DNA of 64,000 bases from Amorphoplanes digitatis (GTDB taxonomy: Bacteria; Actinomycetota; Actinomycetes; Mycobacteriales; Micromonosporaceae): positions 2,350,501 through 2,414,500 of the forward strand of contig NZ_JACHNH010000001.1 of assembly GCF_014205335.1 (NCBI RefSeq), written 5' to 3'. Numbering within the stretch: the stretch's first letter is position 1; the number at the start of each line of letters is the position of its first letter. Positions 47,221 through 56,801 of this stretch are shown here, piece after piece. The translations under genes and the position numbers were made by a program. The notes under the pieces are model-generated. The model was given only the letters and a program-made list of their open reading frames with translations. It did not search any database and had not been told where the DNA came from.

Positions 47221-48180
47221 TCAACGCAGCGCGCGGATGGCGCGCAACTCCTCCGTGGTGAGCGGGCCCCGCGCTTCGGCGGCTACGCACTCGGCCAGTT
47301 CCGCGCGGTTCTTGACGCCCAGAACGACGGTGGCGACGCCCGGGACGGTGAGCGCGTAGCGGTGCGCCAGGGCCGCGGGGGTCTCACCGAGTTCGGCGGC
47401 GAGCTTGCGGAACGGCTCGGCGCGGACGTAGTCCAGGGCGGCCGGGTGGTCCGCCGGGATCGGGCGATCCAGTCCGGCGGTGAGCGAACCCGCGGCCACC
47501 ACGCGGATGGCGCTTACCGCGACACCGTTCTGGCTCGCCATTCCGGCGATGTCCTCGTTGGCCGGGGGTTGCGGATCGAACGGCCACAGGTCGCCGGTGA
47601 GGTCGAGTGCGTTGACGATCACCTGGGCGGCGTCCGGGCGTGGGGTGTCGCGCAGCGCGTCGAGTACGGTCGCCGGGTATCCGACGGCGGTGATGCCCCA
47701 CGCCCGGATCAGGCCCTCGTCGCGCAGCCGTTCGAACTCGACGACCACCTCGCCGCGGTAGTGCTCCCAGCTGATGTTGTCCGGTGGGTTGGGCGCCGCC
47801 GCGTCGCGCGGGCGCAGGTGGGTGTGCAGCAGGAACAGGTCGAGGTGGGTGCGGCCCAGTCGCCGCAGGCTGGCGTGCAGGCTACGGCGGATGCGGGCGG
47901 CGAAGTCCCGCTGCTCGTCGTCCGGCAGCTGCACCTTGGACGTGATCATCACCTCTGGGGCGGGTTTGGCGCGTAGCGCCTCGCCGGCGACGCGTTCCGC
48001 CTCGTGGTCGTCGCCGTAGCTGGGCGCCAGGTCCATCATGGTGATTCCGGCGTCGATGGCGGCGTGCACGGTCGCGGTCGCTTCCGCGCGGTCGGTGTCA
48101 CCCCAGACCGCGCCGATACCGCCACCACCCAGGGTCAGCGCGCTGATCCGGCCGAGCCGTCCGAAGTCTCTGGTCTGCAT
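47221..48180 (-). CDS. Aldo-keto reductase
   Basis: A 319-residue NAD(P)H-dependent oxidoreductase with the (beta/alpha)8 fold. The tetrad is visible: D and Y in MDLAPSYGDDHEAE, K in MITSKVQLP, H in LDLFLLHTHLRP. The C-terminal AALAHRYALTVPGVATVVLG is typical of the family. Substrate unknown. The promoter is of the MerR-activated type, and the transcript should start at or within a base or two of the ATG, making it leaderless. Confidence 0.93.
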   Translation of the reverse strand: MQTRDFGRLGRISALTLGGGGIGAVWGDTDRAEATATVHAAIDAGITMMDLAPSYGDDHEAERVAGEALRAKPAPEVMITSKVQLPDDEQRDFAARIRRSLHASLRRLGRTHLDLFLLHTHLRPRDAAAPNPPDNISWEHYRGEVVVEFERLRDEGLIRAWGITAVGYPATVLDALRDTPRPDAAQVIVNALDLTGDLWPFDPQPPANEDIAGMASQNGVAVSAIRVVAAGSLTAGLDRPIPADHPAALDYVRAEPFRKLAAELGETPAALAHRYALTVPGVATVVLGVKNRAELAECVAAEARGPLTTEELRAIRALR

Positions 48181-48186
48181 GAACCG

Positions 48187-48217
48187 ACCGTACGACCTGG
48201 AGCGCGCTCCAGATCAA
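48187..48217 (-). promoter_or_regulatory. MerR-type promoter with 19-bp spacer and central palindrome
   Basis: On the minus strand: -35 TTGATC (48217-48212), a 19-nt spacer, -10 TACGGT (48192-48187), then 6 nt to the ATG. The spacer region holds the perfect palindrome CTGGAGCGCGCTCCAG (48197-48212). Over-long spacers with a dyad between the hexamers are the hallmark of MerR-family activation by DNA unwinding. Confidence 0.75.
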
Positions 48218-48538
48218 GCCGGCGAGGAGGCTAGAGTCGGCGCAAGCTTTGCGGGGGCGCCGCGCAGACGATCTTTCCGATGGAAATGCCGGTGCAAACA
48301 ACAGAAGAGCGGTCCGGGCGCAAACCGGACCGTAAGCGTTCTTCTCGACCGTTCGGTGGTCGAGTCAATGAATGCTGCGCGCGGCACATGCAACAGACCT
48401 GCACATCCGCAGCATTGACTCACGTCGATAGCGATACCTATGTTTTTCATAGACGTCTCGTCAATATCGCGATCGGGCGCCATTTAGTGCCGTCGCCCGT
48501 CACCGGGGATTGAGTCGCCCTGAAACGGAGAATCCGCC
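48218..48538. promoter_or_regulatory. AT-richer upstream region of the pectate lyase operon with two dyads
   Basis: No gene. AATGCTGCG...CGCAGCATT (48371-48379 / 48408-48416, 28-nt loop) and CTATG-TTTTT-CATAG (48438-48452). The stretch is clearly lower in GC than its surroundings and probably holds promoter and operators. Confidence 0.45.
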
Positions 48539-50122
48539 ATGCGCAAGAAGCCTCTGCTGGGCGCCGTCGCCGCGCTGACCGTACTGATCGGGGTCGCGGG
48601 CATGAATGCGGCCTTCGCCGCCGCCCTCTTCGGCGACACCTTCGATGACGGTGACGCGAACGGCTGGACCAAGACGGGTGGCAGCTGGTCGGTGGTCAGC
48701 GACGGGTCACCGGCCTACCGGCAGGCGAGCACCGGCGCGAATGCCAAGACACAGGCCGGCGACCTGGCCTGGACCGACTACACCCTGCGCGCCCGGGTCA
48801 AGCCGACCGCCTTCGCGACGTCCGCCCGCTCGGTCGGGATCACCGCGCGCAGCACCACGTTGAGCAGCTACTACGCCCTCGTGCTTACCGGTGGCGGCGC
48901 GGCGCAGTTGCAGCGGGTCGCGAACGGCACCGTCACGACCCTCGGCTCCGCGGCGGTCGGCGTCACCACCGGTACCTGGTACGACCTGGCGCTGCGGGTG
49001 ACCGGCTCCACGCTGGCCGGTTCGGTCAACGGCACCCAGGTGGTGCAGGCGACGGACTCGACGTTCGCCGCGGGGCGGATCGGCCTGGTCACCTCCTACG
49101 CGTCGGCCACCTTTGACGACGTGGTGGTGGAGACCCCGGCACCCGGTCCCGACCCGACCGGTACGACACCGCCCACCTCGCCGCCGGACCCCGGCGACTG
49201 CCGTGTCGCCGGAGCTCCCACCGGCTTCGCGACAGTGAACGCACTCGGCCGCAACGGCACCACCGGCGGCGCGGGCGGCGCCACCGTCGCGGTGGACACC
49301 GCCGCCGAACTACTTGGCGCGATCGGGCGTACCGAGCCCCTCACCATCTGCGTCAGCGGCACGATCGCCCTGCCGGCCGGCATGTACGACGTCGCATCGG
49401 ACAAGTCGATCGTCGGCGTGGGCGCCACCGCGGGCATCACCGGCGGCGGCTTCAACATCGGCCTGCCGGTCTCGACGGTGACGTCGCCGCCGGCCAATGC
49501 CGTGCAGAACGTGATCATCCAGAACCTGTCGTTCCGCAACGCCGCCGACGACTCCATCAACGTGCAGATGTTCTCCCATCACGTGTGGCTCGACCACAAC
49601 GACCTGGCGCAGGGCTACGACGGCCTGATCGACATCAAGCGCGGCTCGTCGTACGTGACCGTGTCGTGGAACCACACCCACCACCACACCAAGAACATGC
49701 TGCTCGGCCACGACGACGCCAACGGGGCGCAGGACACCGGGCGGCTGATGGTCAGCTACCACCACAACTGGTTCGACGCGACGCCACAGCGCAACCCGCG
49801 GGTCCGCTTCGGCGAGCCGGTGCACGTATACAACAACTACTACTTCTACAACACCGACACCGGCGTGGCCTGCCAGAACAACGCCGGATGCCTGGTCGAG
49901 GGCAACTACTTCGAGAACGTCGAGGAGCCGGTGACAAACACGTACGCCGGGCCGGCGGGCCGATGCGTCGCCCGCAACAACGTCTTCGCCGGCGAGTCGG
50001 GGACGCCCGACTGCTCCGGCACCGTGCGGGAGGCCGGCGCGTACTACGCGTACACGCTGGACGACCCGAACGCCGTCAAGGCGATCGTGACCGGCGCCGC
50101 CGGCGTGGGGAGGGTGTCATGA
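48539..50122 (+). CDS. Secreted pectate lyase (PL1) with N-terminal jelly-roll domain
   Basis: A 527-residue protein. Signal peptide 1-29 (AALTVLIGVAGMNAAFAA). Residues 30-197 are a concanavalin-type sheet domain (FDDGDANGWTKTGGSWSVVS), probably carbohydrate-binding. A Pro/Thr linker (about 198-220) leads to the PL1 parallel beta-helix: VIIQNLSFRNAADDSINVQM, HHVWLDHNDLAQGYDGLIDI, VSWNHTHHHTKNMLLGHDD. The catalytic-loop Arg lies in NPRVRFGEPVHVYNNYY. Cleaves pectate outside the cell by beta-elimination, needing calcium. Overlaps the next lyase gene by 4 bp. Confidence 0.95.
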   Translation: MRKKPLLGAVAALTVLIGVAGMNAAFAAALFGDTFDDGDANGWTKTGGSWSVVSDGSPAYRQASTGANAKTQAGDLAWTDYTLRARVKPTAFATSARSVGITARSTTLSSYYALVLTGGGAAQLQRVANGTVTTLGSAAVGVTTGTWYDLALRVTGSTLAGSVNGTQVVQATDSTFAAGRIGLVTSYASATFDDVVVETPAPGPDPTGTTPPTSPPDPGDCRVAGAPTGFATVNALGRNGTTGGAGGATVAVDTAAELLGAIGRTEPLTICVSGTIALPAGMYDVASDKSIVGVGATAGITGGGFNIGLPVSTVTSPPANAVQNVIIQNLSFRNAADDSINVQMFSHHVWLDHNDLAQGYDGLIDIKRGSSYVTVSWNHTHHHTKNMLLGHDDANGAQDTGRLMVSYHHNWFDATPQRNPRVRFGEPVHVYNNYYFYNTDTGVACQNNAGCLVEGNYFENVEEPVTNTYAGPAGRCVARNNVFAGESGTPDCSGTVREAGAYYAYTLDDPNAVKAIVTGAAGVGRVS

Positions 50123-51090
50123 ACCGCCGCGTCGTCGCGCTCCACGCGCTGACCACAGTGCTGATCGCCACCGGTCTGGCCGGCACGGCCAAGGCGGCAA
50201 CGGCCGCCGCGGTCGCCGCCCCGGACGGCTTCGCGTCCGTCGCGGCGCTGGGCCTGCCCGGCACCACCGGCGGCGTCGCGGGGCCGACCGTCACGGTCGA
50301 CACCACCGACGAACTGCTCACCGCGATCGACACGGTCGGCCCGATGACCATCCAGGTGTCGGGCACCATCGCCATCACCAGCAAACAGGGTGTACGGCCG
50401 AACAAGACGATCGTGGGCCTCGGCTCCTCGGCGGTCATCACCGGTGGCGGCTTCGACTTCTACCGCTCGTCGAACGTGATCGTGCGGAACCTGACGTTCA
50501 CCAACGCGGAGGACGACGCCGTCAACGTCGGCCAGCAGTCGCACCACATCTGGATCGACCACAACACCTTCGTCCGACCGGTCGACGGCTCGATCGACAT
50601 CGTCCGCGGCGCCGACTACGTGACCGTGTCCTGGAACCACTTCGCCGGAACCGACAAGAGCATGCTGATCGGGCACTCGGACGGCGCCGCGTCGACCGAC
50701 ATCGGGCACCTGAAGGCCAGCATCCACCACAACTTCTTCGACGGCTCCCGTCAGCGTCACCCGAGGGTGCGCTTCGGCGAACCGGTGCACGTCTACAACA
50801 ACTACTTCCGGGGCAACGAGCTCTATGGCGTCGCGTCGACCGAGAACGCGGGAGTGCTTGTGGAGGGCAACTACTTCGCCACGGTGCCGTTCCCCTGCCA
50901 CTCGACGAGCGGGTACGCCGACAGCGGCCCGGGCCGGTTGGTGCAGCGCGCCAACGTGTTCGTGGGCTCCGGGCCGTGCGAGGCGGGCGGTGCCGTCGTG
51001 GAGCCGCGGACGTTCTATGCGTACACGTTGGATGCCGCAGCGAGCGTTCCGGGCCTGGTCACGGGCGGGGCCGGCGCGGGCCGGCCCTGA
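50119..51090 (+). CDS. Second secreted pectate lyase (PL1)
   Basis: A 323-residue protein, ATG overlapping the previous stop (50119-50122). Signal peptide 1-27. PL1 beta-helix: VIVRNLTFTNAEDDAVNVGQ, SHHIWIDHNTFVRPVDGSID, VTVSWNHFAGTDKSMLIGHS, and RHPRVRFGEPVHVYNNYF with the catalytic-loop Arg. No accessory domain, unlike its neighbour. The two probably arose by duplication and differ in substrate binding. Confidence 0.95.
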   Translation: MNRRVVALHALTTVLIATGLAGTAKAATAAAVAAPDGFASVAALGLPGTTGGVAGPTVTVDTTDELLTAIDTVGPMTIQVSGTIAITSKQGVRPNKTIVGLGSSAVITGGGFDFYRSSNVIVRNLTFTNAEDDAVNVGQQSHHIWIDHNTFVRPVDGSIDIVRGADYVTVSWNHFAGTDKSMLIGHSDGAASTDIGHLKASIHHNFFDGSRQRHPRVRFGEPVHVYNNYFRGNELYGVASTENAGVLVEGNYFATVPFPCHSTSGYADSGPGRLVQRANVFVGSGPCEAGGAVVEPRTFYAYTLDAAASVPGLVTGGAGAGRP

Positions 51091-51096
51091 CGATCG

Positions 51097-52722
51097 TCAC
51101 ACCGTGAACTGGCCGACAAGGGTCTGTAGCTTGCTGGCGAGGCCGGACAGTTCGTTCGCGGTCTGGCGGGTTTCTCCGACACCCAGGTAGGTGTCCTGAG
51201 CCGCCTTGGCCACCACCGTGATGGTGTCGGTGATGTTGGCGGCGCCGGTTGCGGCCTCGGCGACATTGCGGCCGATCTCGCTGGTTGTCGCGGTCTGTTC
51301 CTCGACGGCCGAGGCGATGGTGTTCGAGTACCCGTTGATCCGTTCGATGACATGCGTGATCTCACCGATCGCCGTGACCGCCGCACTGGTATCCGTTTGG
51401 ATGACCTTGATGCGGCTGGAGATCTCTTCGGTGGCCTTGGCGGTCTCCTGAGCCAGGTCCTTCACCTCGGAGGCGACCACCGCGAAGCCCTTGCCGGCCT
51501 CGCCCGCGCGGGCGGCCTCGATGGTGGCGTTGAGCGCCAGCAGGTTGGTCTGCTCGGCGATCGAGGTGATCACCTTGACGATGTCGCCGATCTCGGCGGA
51601 CGAGGCGCCGAGCTTGCTCATGGTGCCGTTGGCGTTCTGGGCGACGGCGACGGCGTTCTGGGCGATCCCGGCGGCGTCTGTGGCGCTGCCCGCGATCTCC
51701 CGGATGGAGGCGGTCATCTCCTCGACGGCGGCCGCGACGGTGTCGACGTTCGACGAGACCTGTCCGGCCGCCGCCGACACCGTTTCGGCTCGGTCGCTGG
51801 TCTGCTCGGCGGTGCCGGCGATCTGGGTGCTGGCGGAGGCCATCCGCTGGGCGTATTCGGTGAGTGTCTGACTGCTGCCGCTGATCTGCCCGACGGTGGT
51901 GCGCAGGGTGCCACAGGCGCGGTGCAGTTCGGCGGCCATTTGTCCGATCTCGTCCCGGCTGTCCGCGTCGACACTGCGGGTCAGGTCGCCGTCGGCGATG
52001 GCGCGGATCACTCCCGACAAGGCGCGTACCCGCCGCGCCAGGCCGCGAGCCACCAGCAGCCCGAACGTTCCGGCGAGCAGCAGGCCCACAGCGAGCACGG
52101 AGATGGTGATCGTGCGCGCGGTGGTGTACCGGTGGTCGGCTTCGACGGCGGCGGCGGCGGCCTCGGCGTTCTCGGCGGCGATCAGTGCGTTCAGGTGGGT
52201 CATAGTCGCTTTCGCGGCCGGGTCCAGCTCGCTGTCGCGGATCTGTTCCACGTCCGCATGGCGCTTGCTGGCGGGTAGGAAGTGGGTGTCCCGCGCGGTG
52301 CGGTAGCGCTGCCACGCTGCTTCCAGCCGGTTGAGCAGGGCGGGGTCCGCGGTGATCTTCTGGTAGTCCTGCACATCCTGCTGGAACGTCGCGTCGGCGG
52401 CCTTGATGTCCTGCTCGTAGCGGGCCTTGCTGGCGTCCGAGGTGGTCAGGGCGTGCTTGAGCACCGCGGACCGCATGACACCGATGTCGACGGCGATCTT
52501 CTCCAGGTGCTGACCGGGCACGATGCTGCCGGTGTACAGCTCGTGGACCGCGGCGCTGAGCTGTGACATCTGCACTATCGCGAAGGCACCGACGCCGGCG
52601 CCCACCGTCGCCAGCACGACCACGACAAGGAGGATCTTGGTGTACAGGCGGCGGTTGAGGATCCAGCGAGTCACTGCGCCGGGCCGCTTGCGGGTAACCG
52701 TTACTTCAGCAGTCATTGCCAT
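51097..52722 (-). CDS. Methyl-accepting chemotaxis protein
   Basis: A 541-residue protein. Membrane helices at about 29-52 and 206-226 flank a four-helix-type outside sensor (55-205). HAMP about 227-280, then the signalling coiled coil with hairpin tip [20 protein letters not shown] and [20 protein letters not shown]. No CheR pentapeptide at the end. No che genes in the window, so it reports to a kinase elsewhere. ATG 52722 or 52716 are both possible starts. Convergent with the pectate lyases by 6 bp. Confidence 0.94.
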   Translation of the reverse strand: MAMTAEVTVTRKRPGAVTRWILNRRLYTKILLVVVVLATVGAGVGAFAIVQMSQLSAAVHELYTGSIVPGQHLEKIAVDIGVMRSAVLKHALTTSDASKARYEQDIKAADATFQQDVQDYQKITADPALLNRLEAAWQRYRTARDTHFLPASKRHADVEQIRDSELDPAAKATMTHLNALIAAENAEAAAAAVEADHRYTTARTITISVLAVGLLLAGTFGLLVARGLARRVRALSGVIRAIADGDLTRSVDADSRDEIGQMAAELHRACGTLRTTVGQISGSSQTLTEYAQRMASASTQIAGTAEQTSDRAETVSAAAGQVSSNVDTVAAAVEEMTASIREIAGSATDAAGIAQNAVAVAQNANGTMSKLGASSAEIGDIVKVITSIAEQTNLLALNATIEAARAGEAGKGFAVVASEVKDLAQETAKATEEISSRIKVIQTDTSAAVTAIGEITHVIERINGYSNTIASAVEEQTATTSEIGRNVAEAATGAANITDTITVVAKAAQDTYLGVGETRQTANELSGLASKLQTLVGQFTV

Positions 52723-52873
52723 CGCCTGGACTCTCAGCCGCGTTGCGCCAGTGGGGTTGCCTGTCGAATCGGTAGCGTCGCTCGGATCTTGCTGAGGTTG
52801 CGACCCAGGTCATACGGCGGCAGCTGAGTAGGGTCGGTGGGGCCCGTTCGATCGCATCGACAGGAGAAGACGC

Positions 52874-53163
52874 GTGGCGCTCACCGACGATGCGATCGGG
52901 AAGATCAAGAACATGATGACGGCACCTTTGTGACGAGCCTTGATCCCGGTGTGCTGCTGGATGCGCTGAGCTTCGTGGTGGACTTCCATCGCGACGACAC
53001 GGTTCTGCAGTTCCTCGAGGTGCGCCGGATCCTGGAGCCGGCGGCGACCGCGCTCGCGGCGGAGCGCGTCGTCGGAGAGCTGGACAACGACCACGACTAT
53101 CCGCGGATGAGCCGGCGGATCATCCGGCTGATCCACGCCGAGGGCGGGGTGGCCGCGCCGTGA
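52874..53163 (+). pseudogene. FadR-type GntR regulator relic without its HTH
   Basis: GTG 52874 after CAGGAG reads VALTDDAIGKIKNMM, the standard opening of FadR-like regulators. It runs directly into DGTFVTSLDPGVLL, the start of the linker/ligand domain, in another frame. The roughly 60 codons of the winged helix are gone. RRILEPAATALAAERV follows, and the frame ends at 53163, well short of a full ligand domain. No DNA-binding protein can be made. The gap 52723-52873 shows nothing else. Confidence 0.78.
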
Positions 53164-54119
53164 ACCCTGTCGAGCGTGTCCGGCTCGGCCGCACGAACGT
53201 GCACGTGACCCGGCTGGGGCTGGGTCTCGCCCCGCTCGGCGGGCTGTTCACCCCGGTCGGCGCCGATGCGGCCCGGGACACCGTCGAGCATGCCTGGCGG
53301 CTGGGCATCCGGTACTTCGACGTGGCGCCGCTCTACGGCAACGGGCTGGCCGAACGGCGGGCCGGTCCGGTGCTGGCGAGCAAGCCGCGCAACGAGCTCG
53401 TGCTCTCCACCAAGGTGGGCCGGCTGCTGAGGCCGGGCGGCGCGGACAGCCAGGACATCTGGGCCGAGCCGACCGACGTGACGCCGGTCTTCGACTTCAG
53501 CGGCGGGGGCGTGCTCCGGTCGTACGAGGAAAGTCTTGATCGTCTCGGCCTGGGCCGCGCCGAGGTCCTGCATCTGCACGACCCGGACCTGCATTTCGGC
53601 CAGGCCGTGCGCGAGGCGCTCCCGGCGCTGGCCGAGCTGCGCGACCAGGGCCGGATCGACGTCGTGTCGGCCGGGATGAACCAGGCCGGGATGCTCGCCG
53701 ACCTGGTGCGCACCGGCGAGCTGGACGCGGTGCTGCTGGCCGGGCGGTTCACGCTGCTGGACCAGTCGGGCGCGGAGGCGCTGCTACCGCTCTGCGCCGA
53801 CCGCGGCGTCTCGGTCATCGCCGGGGGAGTGTTCAACTCGGGGCTGCTCGCCGATCCGCGGCCGGGCGCCCGGTTCGACTACGCGCCCGCCGATCCGCGG
53901 CTGGTCGAGCGGGCGCTGCTGCTGCGGGAGGTGTGCCGGCGGCACGGCGTCGCGCTGCGCGCCGCCGCGATCCAGTTCCCGCTGACGCACCCGGCGGTGA
54001 GCTGCGTGCTGGTCGGCGCCCGCACGCCCGCCGAGGTCGAGGACGCCGTGCGGATGGCCGCGGCGCCCGTACCCGGCACGCTCTGGTCCGATCTCCGCTC
54101 GGAAGGACTCATTGCATGA
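53160..54119 (+). CDS. Aldo-keto reductase, probable sugar (fucose-type) 1-dehydrogenase
   Basis: A 319-residue protein, GTG start overlapping the relic end. Tetrad: D and Y in IRYFDVAPLYGNGLAERR, K in LSTKVGRLL, H in EVLHLHDPDL. Related to D-threo-aldose/L-fucose 1-dehydrogenases, an assignment that rests on the overlap (ATGA) with a lactonase-type hydrolase and the FadR relic, the usual trio for L-fucose oxidation. Substrate is inferred, not shown. Confidence 0.85.
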   Translation: MNPVERVRLGRTNVHVTRLGLGLAPLGGLFTPVGADAARDTVEHAWRLGIRYFDVAPLYGNGLAERRAGPVLASKPRNELVLSTKVGRLLRPGGADSQDIWAEPTDVTPVFDFSGGGVLRSYEESLDRLGLGRAEVLHLHDPDLHFGQAVREALPALAELRDQGRIDVVSAGMNQAGMLADLVRTGELDAVLLAGRFTLLDQSGAEALLPLCADRGVSVIAGGVFNSGLLADPRPGARFDYAPADPRLVERALLLREVCRRHGVALRAAAIQFPLTHPAVSCVLVGARTPAEVEDAVRMAAAPVPGTLWSDLRSEGLIA

Positions 54120-54952
54120 TCATCGATGCGCACCAGCACCTGTGGACCGCCGACTACCCGTGGTTGCAGACGCCCTCGCTGACCCGGATCCGGCGCGACT
54201 ACACGGTGGACGACCTGCGCGCGGCCATCGGCGCCGCGGGCGTCGATCGCACGGTGCTGGTCGAGGCGGGCCGGTGCGACGCCGCCGAGACCCGGCTGTT
54301 CCTGAAGATCGCGCAGGACACTCCGGAGATCGCCGGCGTGGTCGGCTGGGCCGGCCTACAGGATCCGGACCTGGCCGCGACGATCGCCGGCTACCGTTCC
54401 GGCCCCGGCGGCCACCTGCTCGTCGGCATCCGGGACCAGGTGCAGGCCGAGCCGGACGACTTCCTCGACCGGCCCGGCGTGCGTGCCGGCCTGGCCACGG
54501 TGGCCGCTGCCGGGCTGGTGAACGAGCTGGTGGTGCGCTGCACGCAACTGCCGTCGGTGGCGCGGGCCGCCGCCGCGCTGCCGGGGTCCACGTTCGTCCT
54601 CGACCACCTCGGCAAGCCGGAGATCGCGGCCGGCGCGGTCCGGCGGTGGCGCGAGCTGATCGCGCCGGTCGCCGCCCGGCCGAACGTGATCGCCAAGCTG
54701 TCCGGCCTGGTCGCCGAGGCGGACTGGGCGACCTGGACCCCGGCCGACCTCAAGCCGTACGTCGACACCGCGGTCGACCTGTTCGGCACCGGCCGGCTCA
54801 TGTTCGGCTCGGACTGGCCGGTCCTCGAGGTGGCGGCCACCTACACCGAGGTCAAGGACGCGATGACCGGGCTGCTCGGCGGCGTACCGGCCGACGTCTT
54901 CGGCGGCACCGCCATCGACACCTACCACTTGGAGATCATGCCTCCGCGGTGA
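54116..54952 (+). CDS. Amidohydrolase-family lactonase (L-fuconolactonase-like)
   Basis: A 278-residue protein, ATG overlapping the reductase stop. Metal-site motifs MIIDAHQHLWTADYPWL, FVLDHLGKPEIA and MFGSDWPVLEVAATY match the COG3618 lactonases. It would open the lactone formed by the upstream dehydrogenase. No dehydratase, aldolase or transporter follows, so the pathway here is incomplete. Confidence 0.87.
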   Translation: MIIDAHQHLWTADYPWLQTPSLTRIRRDYTVDDLRAAIGAAGVDRTVLVEAGRCDAAETRLFLKIAQDTPEIAGVVGWAGLQDPDLAATIAGYRSGPGGHLLVGIRDQVQAEPDDFLDRPGVRAGLATVAAAGLVNELVVRCTQLPSVARAAAALPGSTFVLDHLGKPEIAAGAVRRWRELIAPVAARPNVIAKLSGLVAEADWATWTPADLKPYVDTAVDLFGTGRLMFGSDWPVLEVAATYTEVKDAMTGLLGGVPADVFGGTAIDTYHLEIMPPR

Positions 54953-55002
54953 CTGGGCACCCTCCCGCGGACACCACCCGCACCTTCGCGTTCCAGACCG
55001 CG

Positions 55003-55028
55003 GCCGGGGCGAGCTCTCGCCCCGGCCG
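55003..55028. terminator. Bidirectional terminator between convergent genes
   Basis: Perfect 12-bp arms (GGCCGGGGCGAG / CTCGCCCCGGCC) with a 2-nt spacer, midway between the lactonase stop (54952) and the DUF1996 stop (55034). Confidence 0.8.
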
Positions 55029-55033
55029 GTTGG

Positions 55034-56704
55034 TCAGGCGCAGCGTCTGCCGTTGTTGAGGCAGGCGGTGATCTTCCTCATCTGACGGTCGGAGTTGACG
55101 TTGATGAAGTCGTTGTGGTCGGAGAACGGGTTGTGGTTCTCCTCGGGGAACGAGTCGAGTGCGAACTGGCCCCTTGCCTGCACGTCCCGCGGGATGTCGT
55201 AGGAGATGGTGATCCGCAGCTGCGGGATGGCCTTGAAGCCCTGCGGGCAGGCGCCCGTCGACCGGTCGGCGAAGGCGAGGTGGGCGCGGTGGTTGTCGCT
55301 GTCGATGTCCTTGCCGTTCCAGCAGCCGGGGAAGTCCTGCACGCGCTGGACCTTGCTGCCGGCCGGGCAGATCGGGTACTTGTCCGACAGCCGGTCGGCG
55401 AAGCCGGAGCAGGTCCAGGTGGCGCGGGCGTTCGCCGGGCCGCGGCTGGTCGGCTTGGCGTCACCGGTCAGCGCGCGCAGGAAGCGCGGCATCGCGCTGA
55501 CCTTGCCGGTGGGGTTGCCGCGGTACTCGATCAGCACGGCGGCCGGGCGCACGATGCCGCCGGTGTTGCCGGGCAGCTCCAGGTCGGGTCCGCTGGGGTC
55601 GGGGAGCGCCTGGCCGTTCTGGTTGCCGGCGTCCTGGCCCTTGCCCAGAGTGCAGGCCGCGAGCCTGTCCAGGCCCTCCGGCCGCCGCGCGACGCGGCCG
55701 ATGGAGATCACGATCCGCTCGATCGTCGCGGTCCGTTTCGCTTGCAGCGCGCCGAGCACGCCGCCGTCGCCCGGCGCCCGCACCAGGCGCTCGTCGGCGT
55801 CGGCGATCTGCCTGTCCAGCTCGGCCAGGTTGCGGTCCACCTCGGCGAGAGCCTGATCCGGTACGCCGGGCAGCTTGTCGCGTACCGAGGGGCAGCGCAC
55901 GGACGGGTTGGCCACGCTGCGGGTGCTCGCCGTGGTGTGCCCGGCGTGCATGCCGTCGTAGCTGACCTCGCACTCGACAAGCGACACCATCCGGGCCGAC
56001 CGGATGTTCAGCATGCGGCTGATCTTCTTGAGGGCGGTGGCGCGCTCGGCGCGGAGCCGGGCGATCACCGAGTCGTTGAGGTCCGGGTCGATCCGGCCCT
56101 TGCCGGCGGCGATCCGGTCGTTCGCGGCGGCGACGGCCCGGTCCAGCTCGGCGAGCCGGCGGTCGATCGCGGCGCGCAGGCGGGCGGGCACCGCGGGGAG
56201 CCGGTCGCGCACCCGTGGGCAGGAGACGGTCGGCGTGGTCGTGGCGAGTGCGGCGCCGGCGTTGGCCCGGACCGCTTTGTCGATCCGGACGACCGGCCAG
56301 AAGTACGAGGATCTGTCGCCGTTGCGGCAGGTCGTGCCGGAGGCGGCGAGGGCCTCGTCGGAGGTGTCGGCGGTGATCGCCTGGTTGCCGACGAAGTCGT
56401 GTACGTGCTCGGCGCCGTTCCTGATGCCCGGCTGCGCGACGGGGTTGTCGGGGCTGAACTTGCCGTTTCGGTTGGTGCCGCAGTCCACGATGAACGTCCC
56501 GGTCGAGGCGCCACGCCGGGCTCGGGGTGTCACCACGTTCGGGGCGACCTTCGCGATGGGCACGTAGTCCGCGAGGCTCGTCGCGGCGGAGGCCTCGCCC
56601 TTTCCGCCGCTGGAGACGAAGTAGACGGTCGCCGCGCCGGTGGCGGCCAGTGTCACCGCTACGGCGATCATGCGTGCTGTCCGGGCTCTTCTTCCGGCCG
56701 TCAT
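55034..56704 (-). CDS. DUF1996 protein with a duplicated helical insert
   Basis: A 556-residue exported or anchored protein, ATG after GAAGGAG. Helix at about 11-30. DUF1996 first part about 60-165 (IVDCGTNRNGKFSPDNPVAQ, EHVHDFVGNQAI). Residues about 175-375 are two copies of a unit that opens CPxVRDxLPxVP and continues as a coiled coil (LAELDRAVAAANDRIAAG; LAELDRQIADADERLV). The second DUF1996 part, about 390-556, contains FPGCWNGKDIDSDNHRAHLA, FKAIPQLRITISY, FSDHNDFIN. The fold's role is unknown; the insert splits the domain. Confidence 0.85.
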   Translation of the reverse strand: MTAGRRARTARMIAVAVTLAATGAATVYFVSSGGKGEASAATSLADYVPIAKVAPNVVTPRARRGASTGTFIVDCGTNRNGKFSPDNPVAQPGIRNGAEHVHDFVGNQAITADTSDEALAASGTTCRNGDRSSYFWPVVRIDKAVRANAGAALATTTPTVSCPRVRDRLPAVPARLRAAIDRRLAELDRAVAAANDRIAAGKGRIDPDLNDSVIARLRAERATALKKISRMLNIRSARMVSLVECEVSYDGMHAGHTTASTRSVANPSVRCPSVRDKLPGVPDQALAEVDRNLAELDRQIADADERLVRAPGDGGVLGALQAKRTATIERIVISIGRVARRPEGLDRLAACTLGKGQDAGNQNGQALPDPSGPDLELPGNTGGIVRPAAVLIEYRGNPTGKVSAMPRFLRALTGDAKPTSRGPANARATWTCSGFADRLSDKYPICPAGSKVQRVQDFPGCWNGKDIDSDNHRAHLAFADRSTGACPQGFKAIPQLRITISYDIPRDVQARGQFALDSFPEENHNPFSDHNDFINVNSDRQMRKITACLNNGRRCA

Positions 56705-56801
56705 AGTTGCTCTCCTTCTGTGGGGGTGCAGCCCGGAGTACGCGCGTCCGGCCGGGCACGATCAGCCTCGGACCGGCACGTCATGGGTCGGTAAGATCTG
56801 G

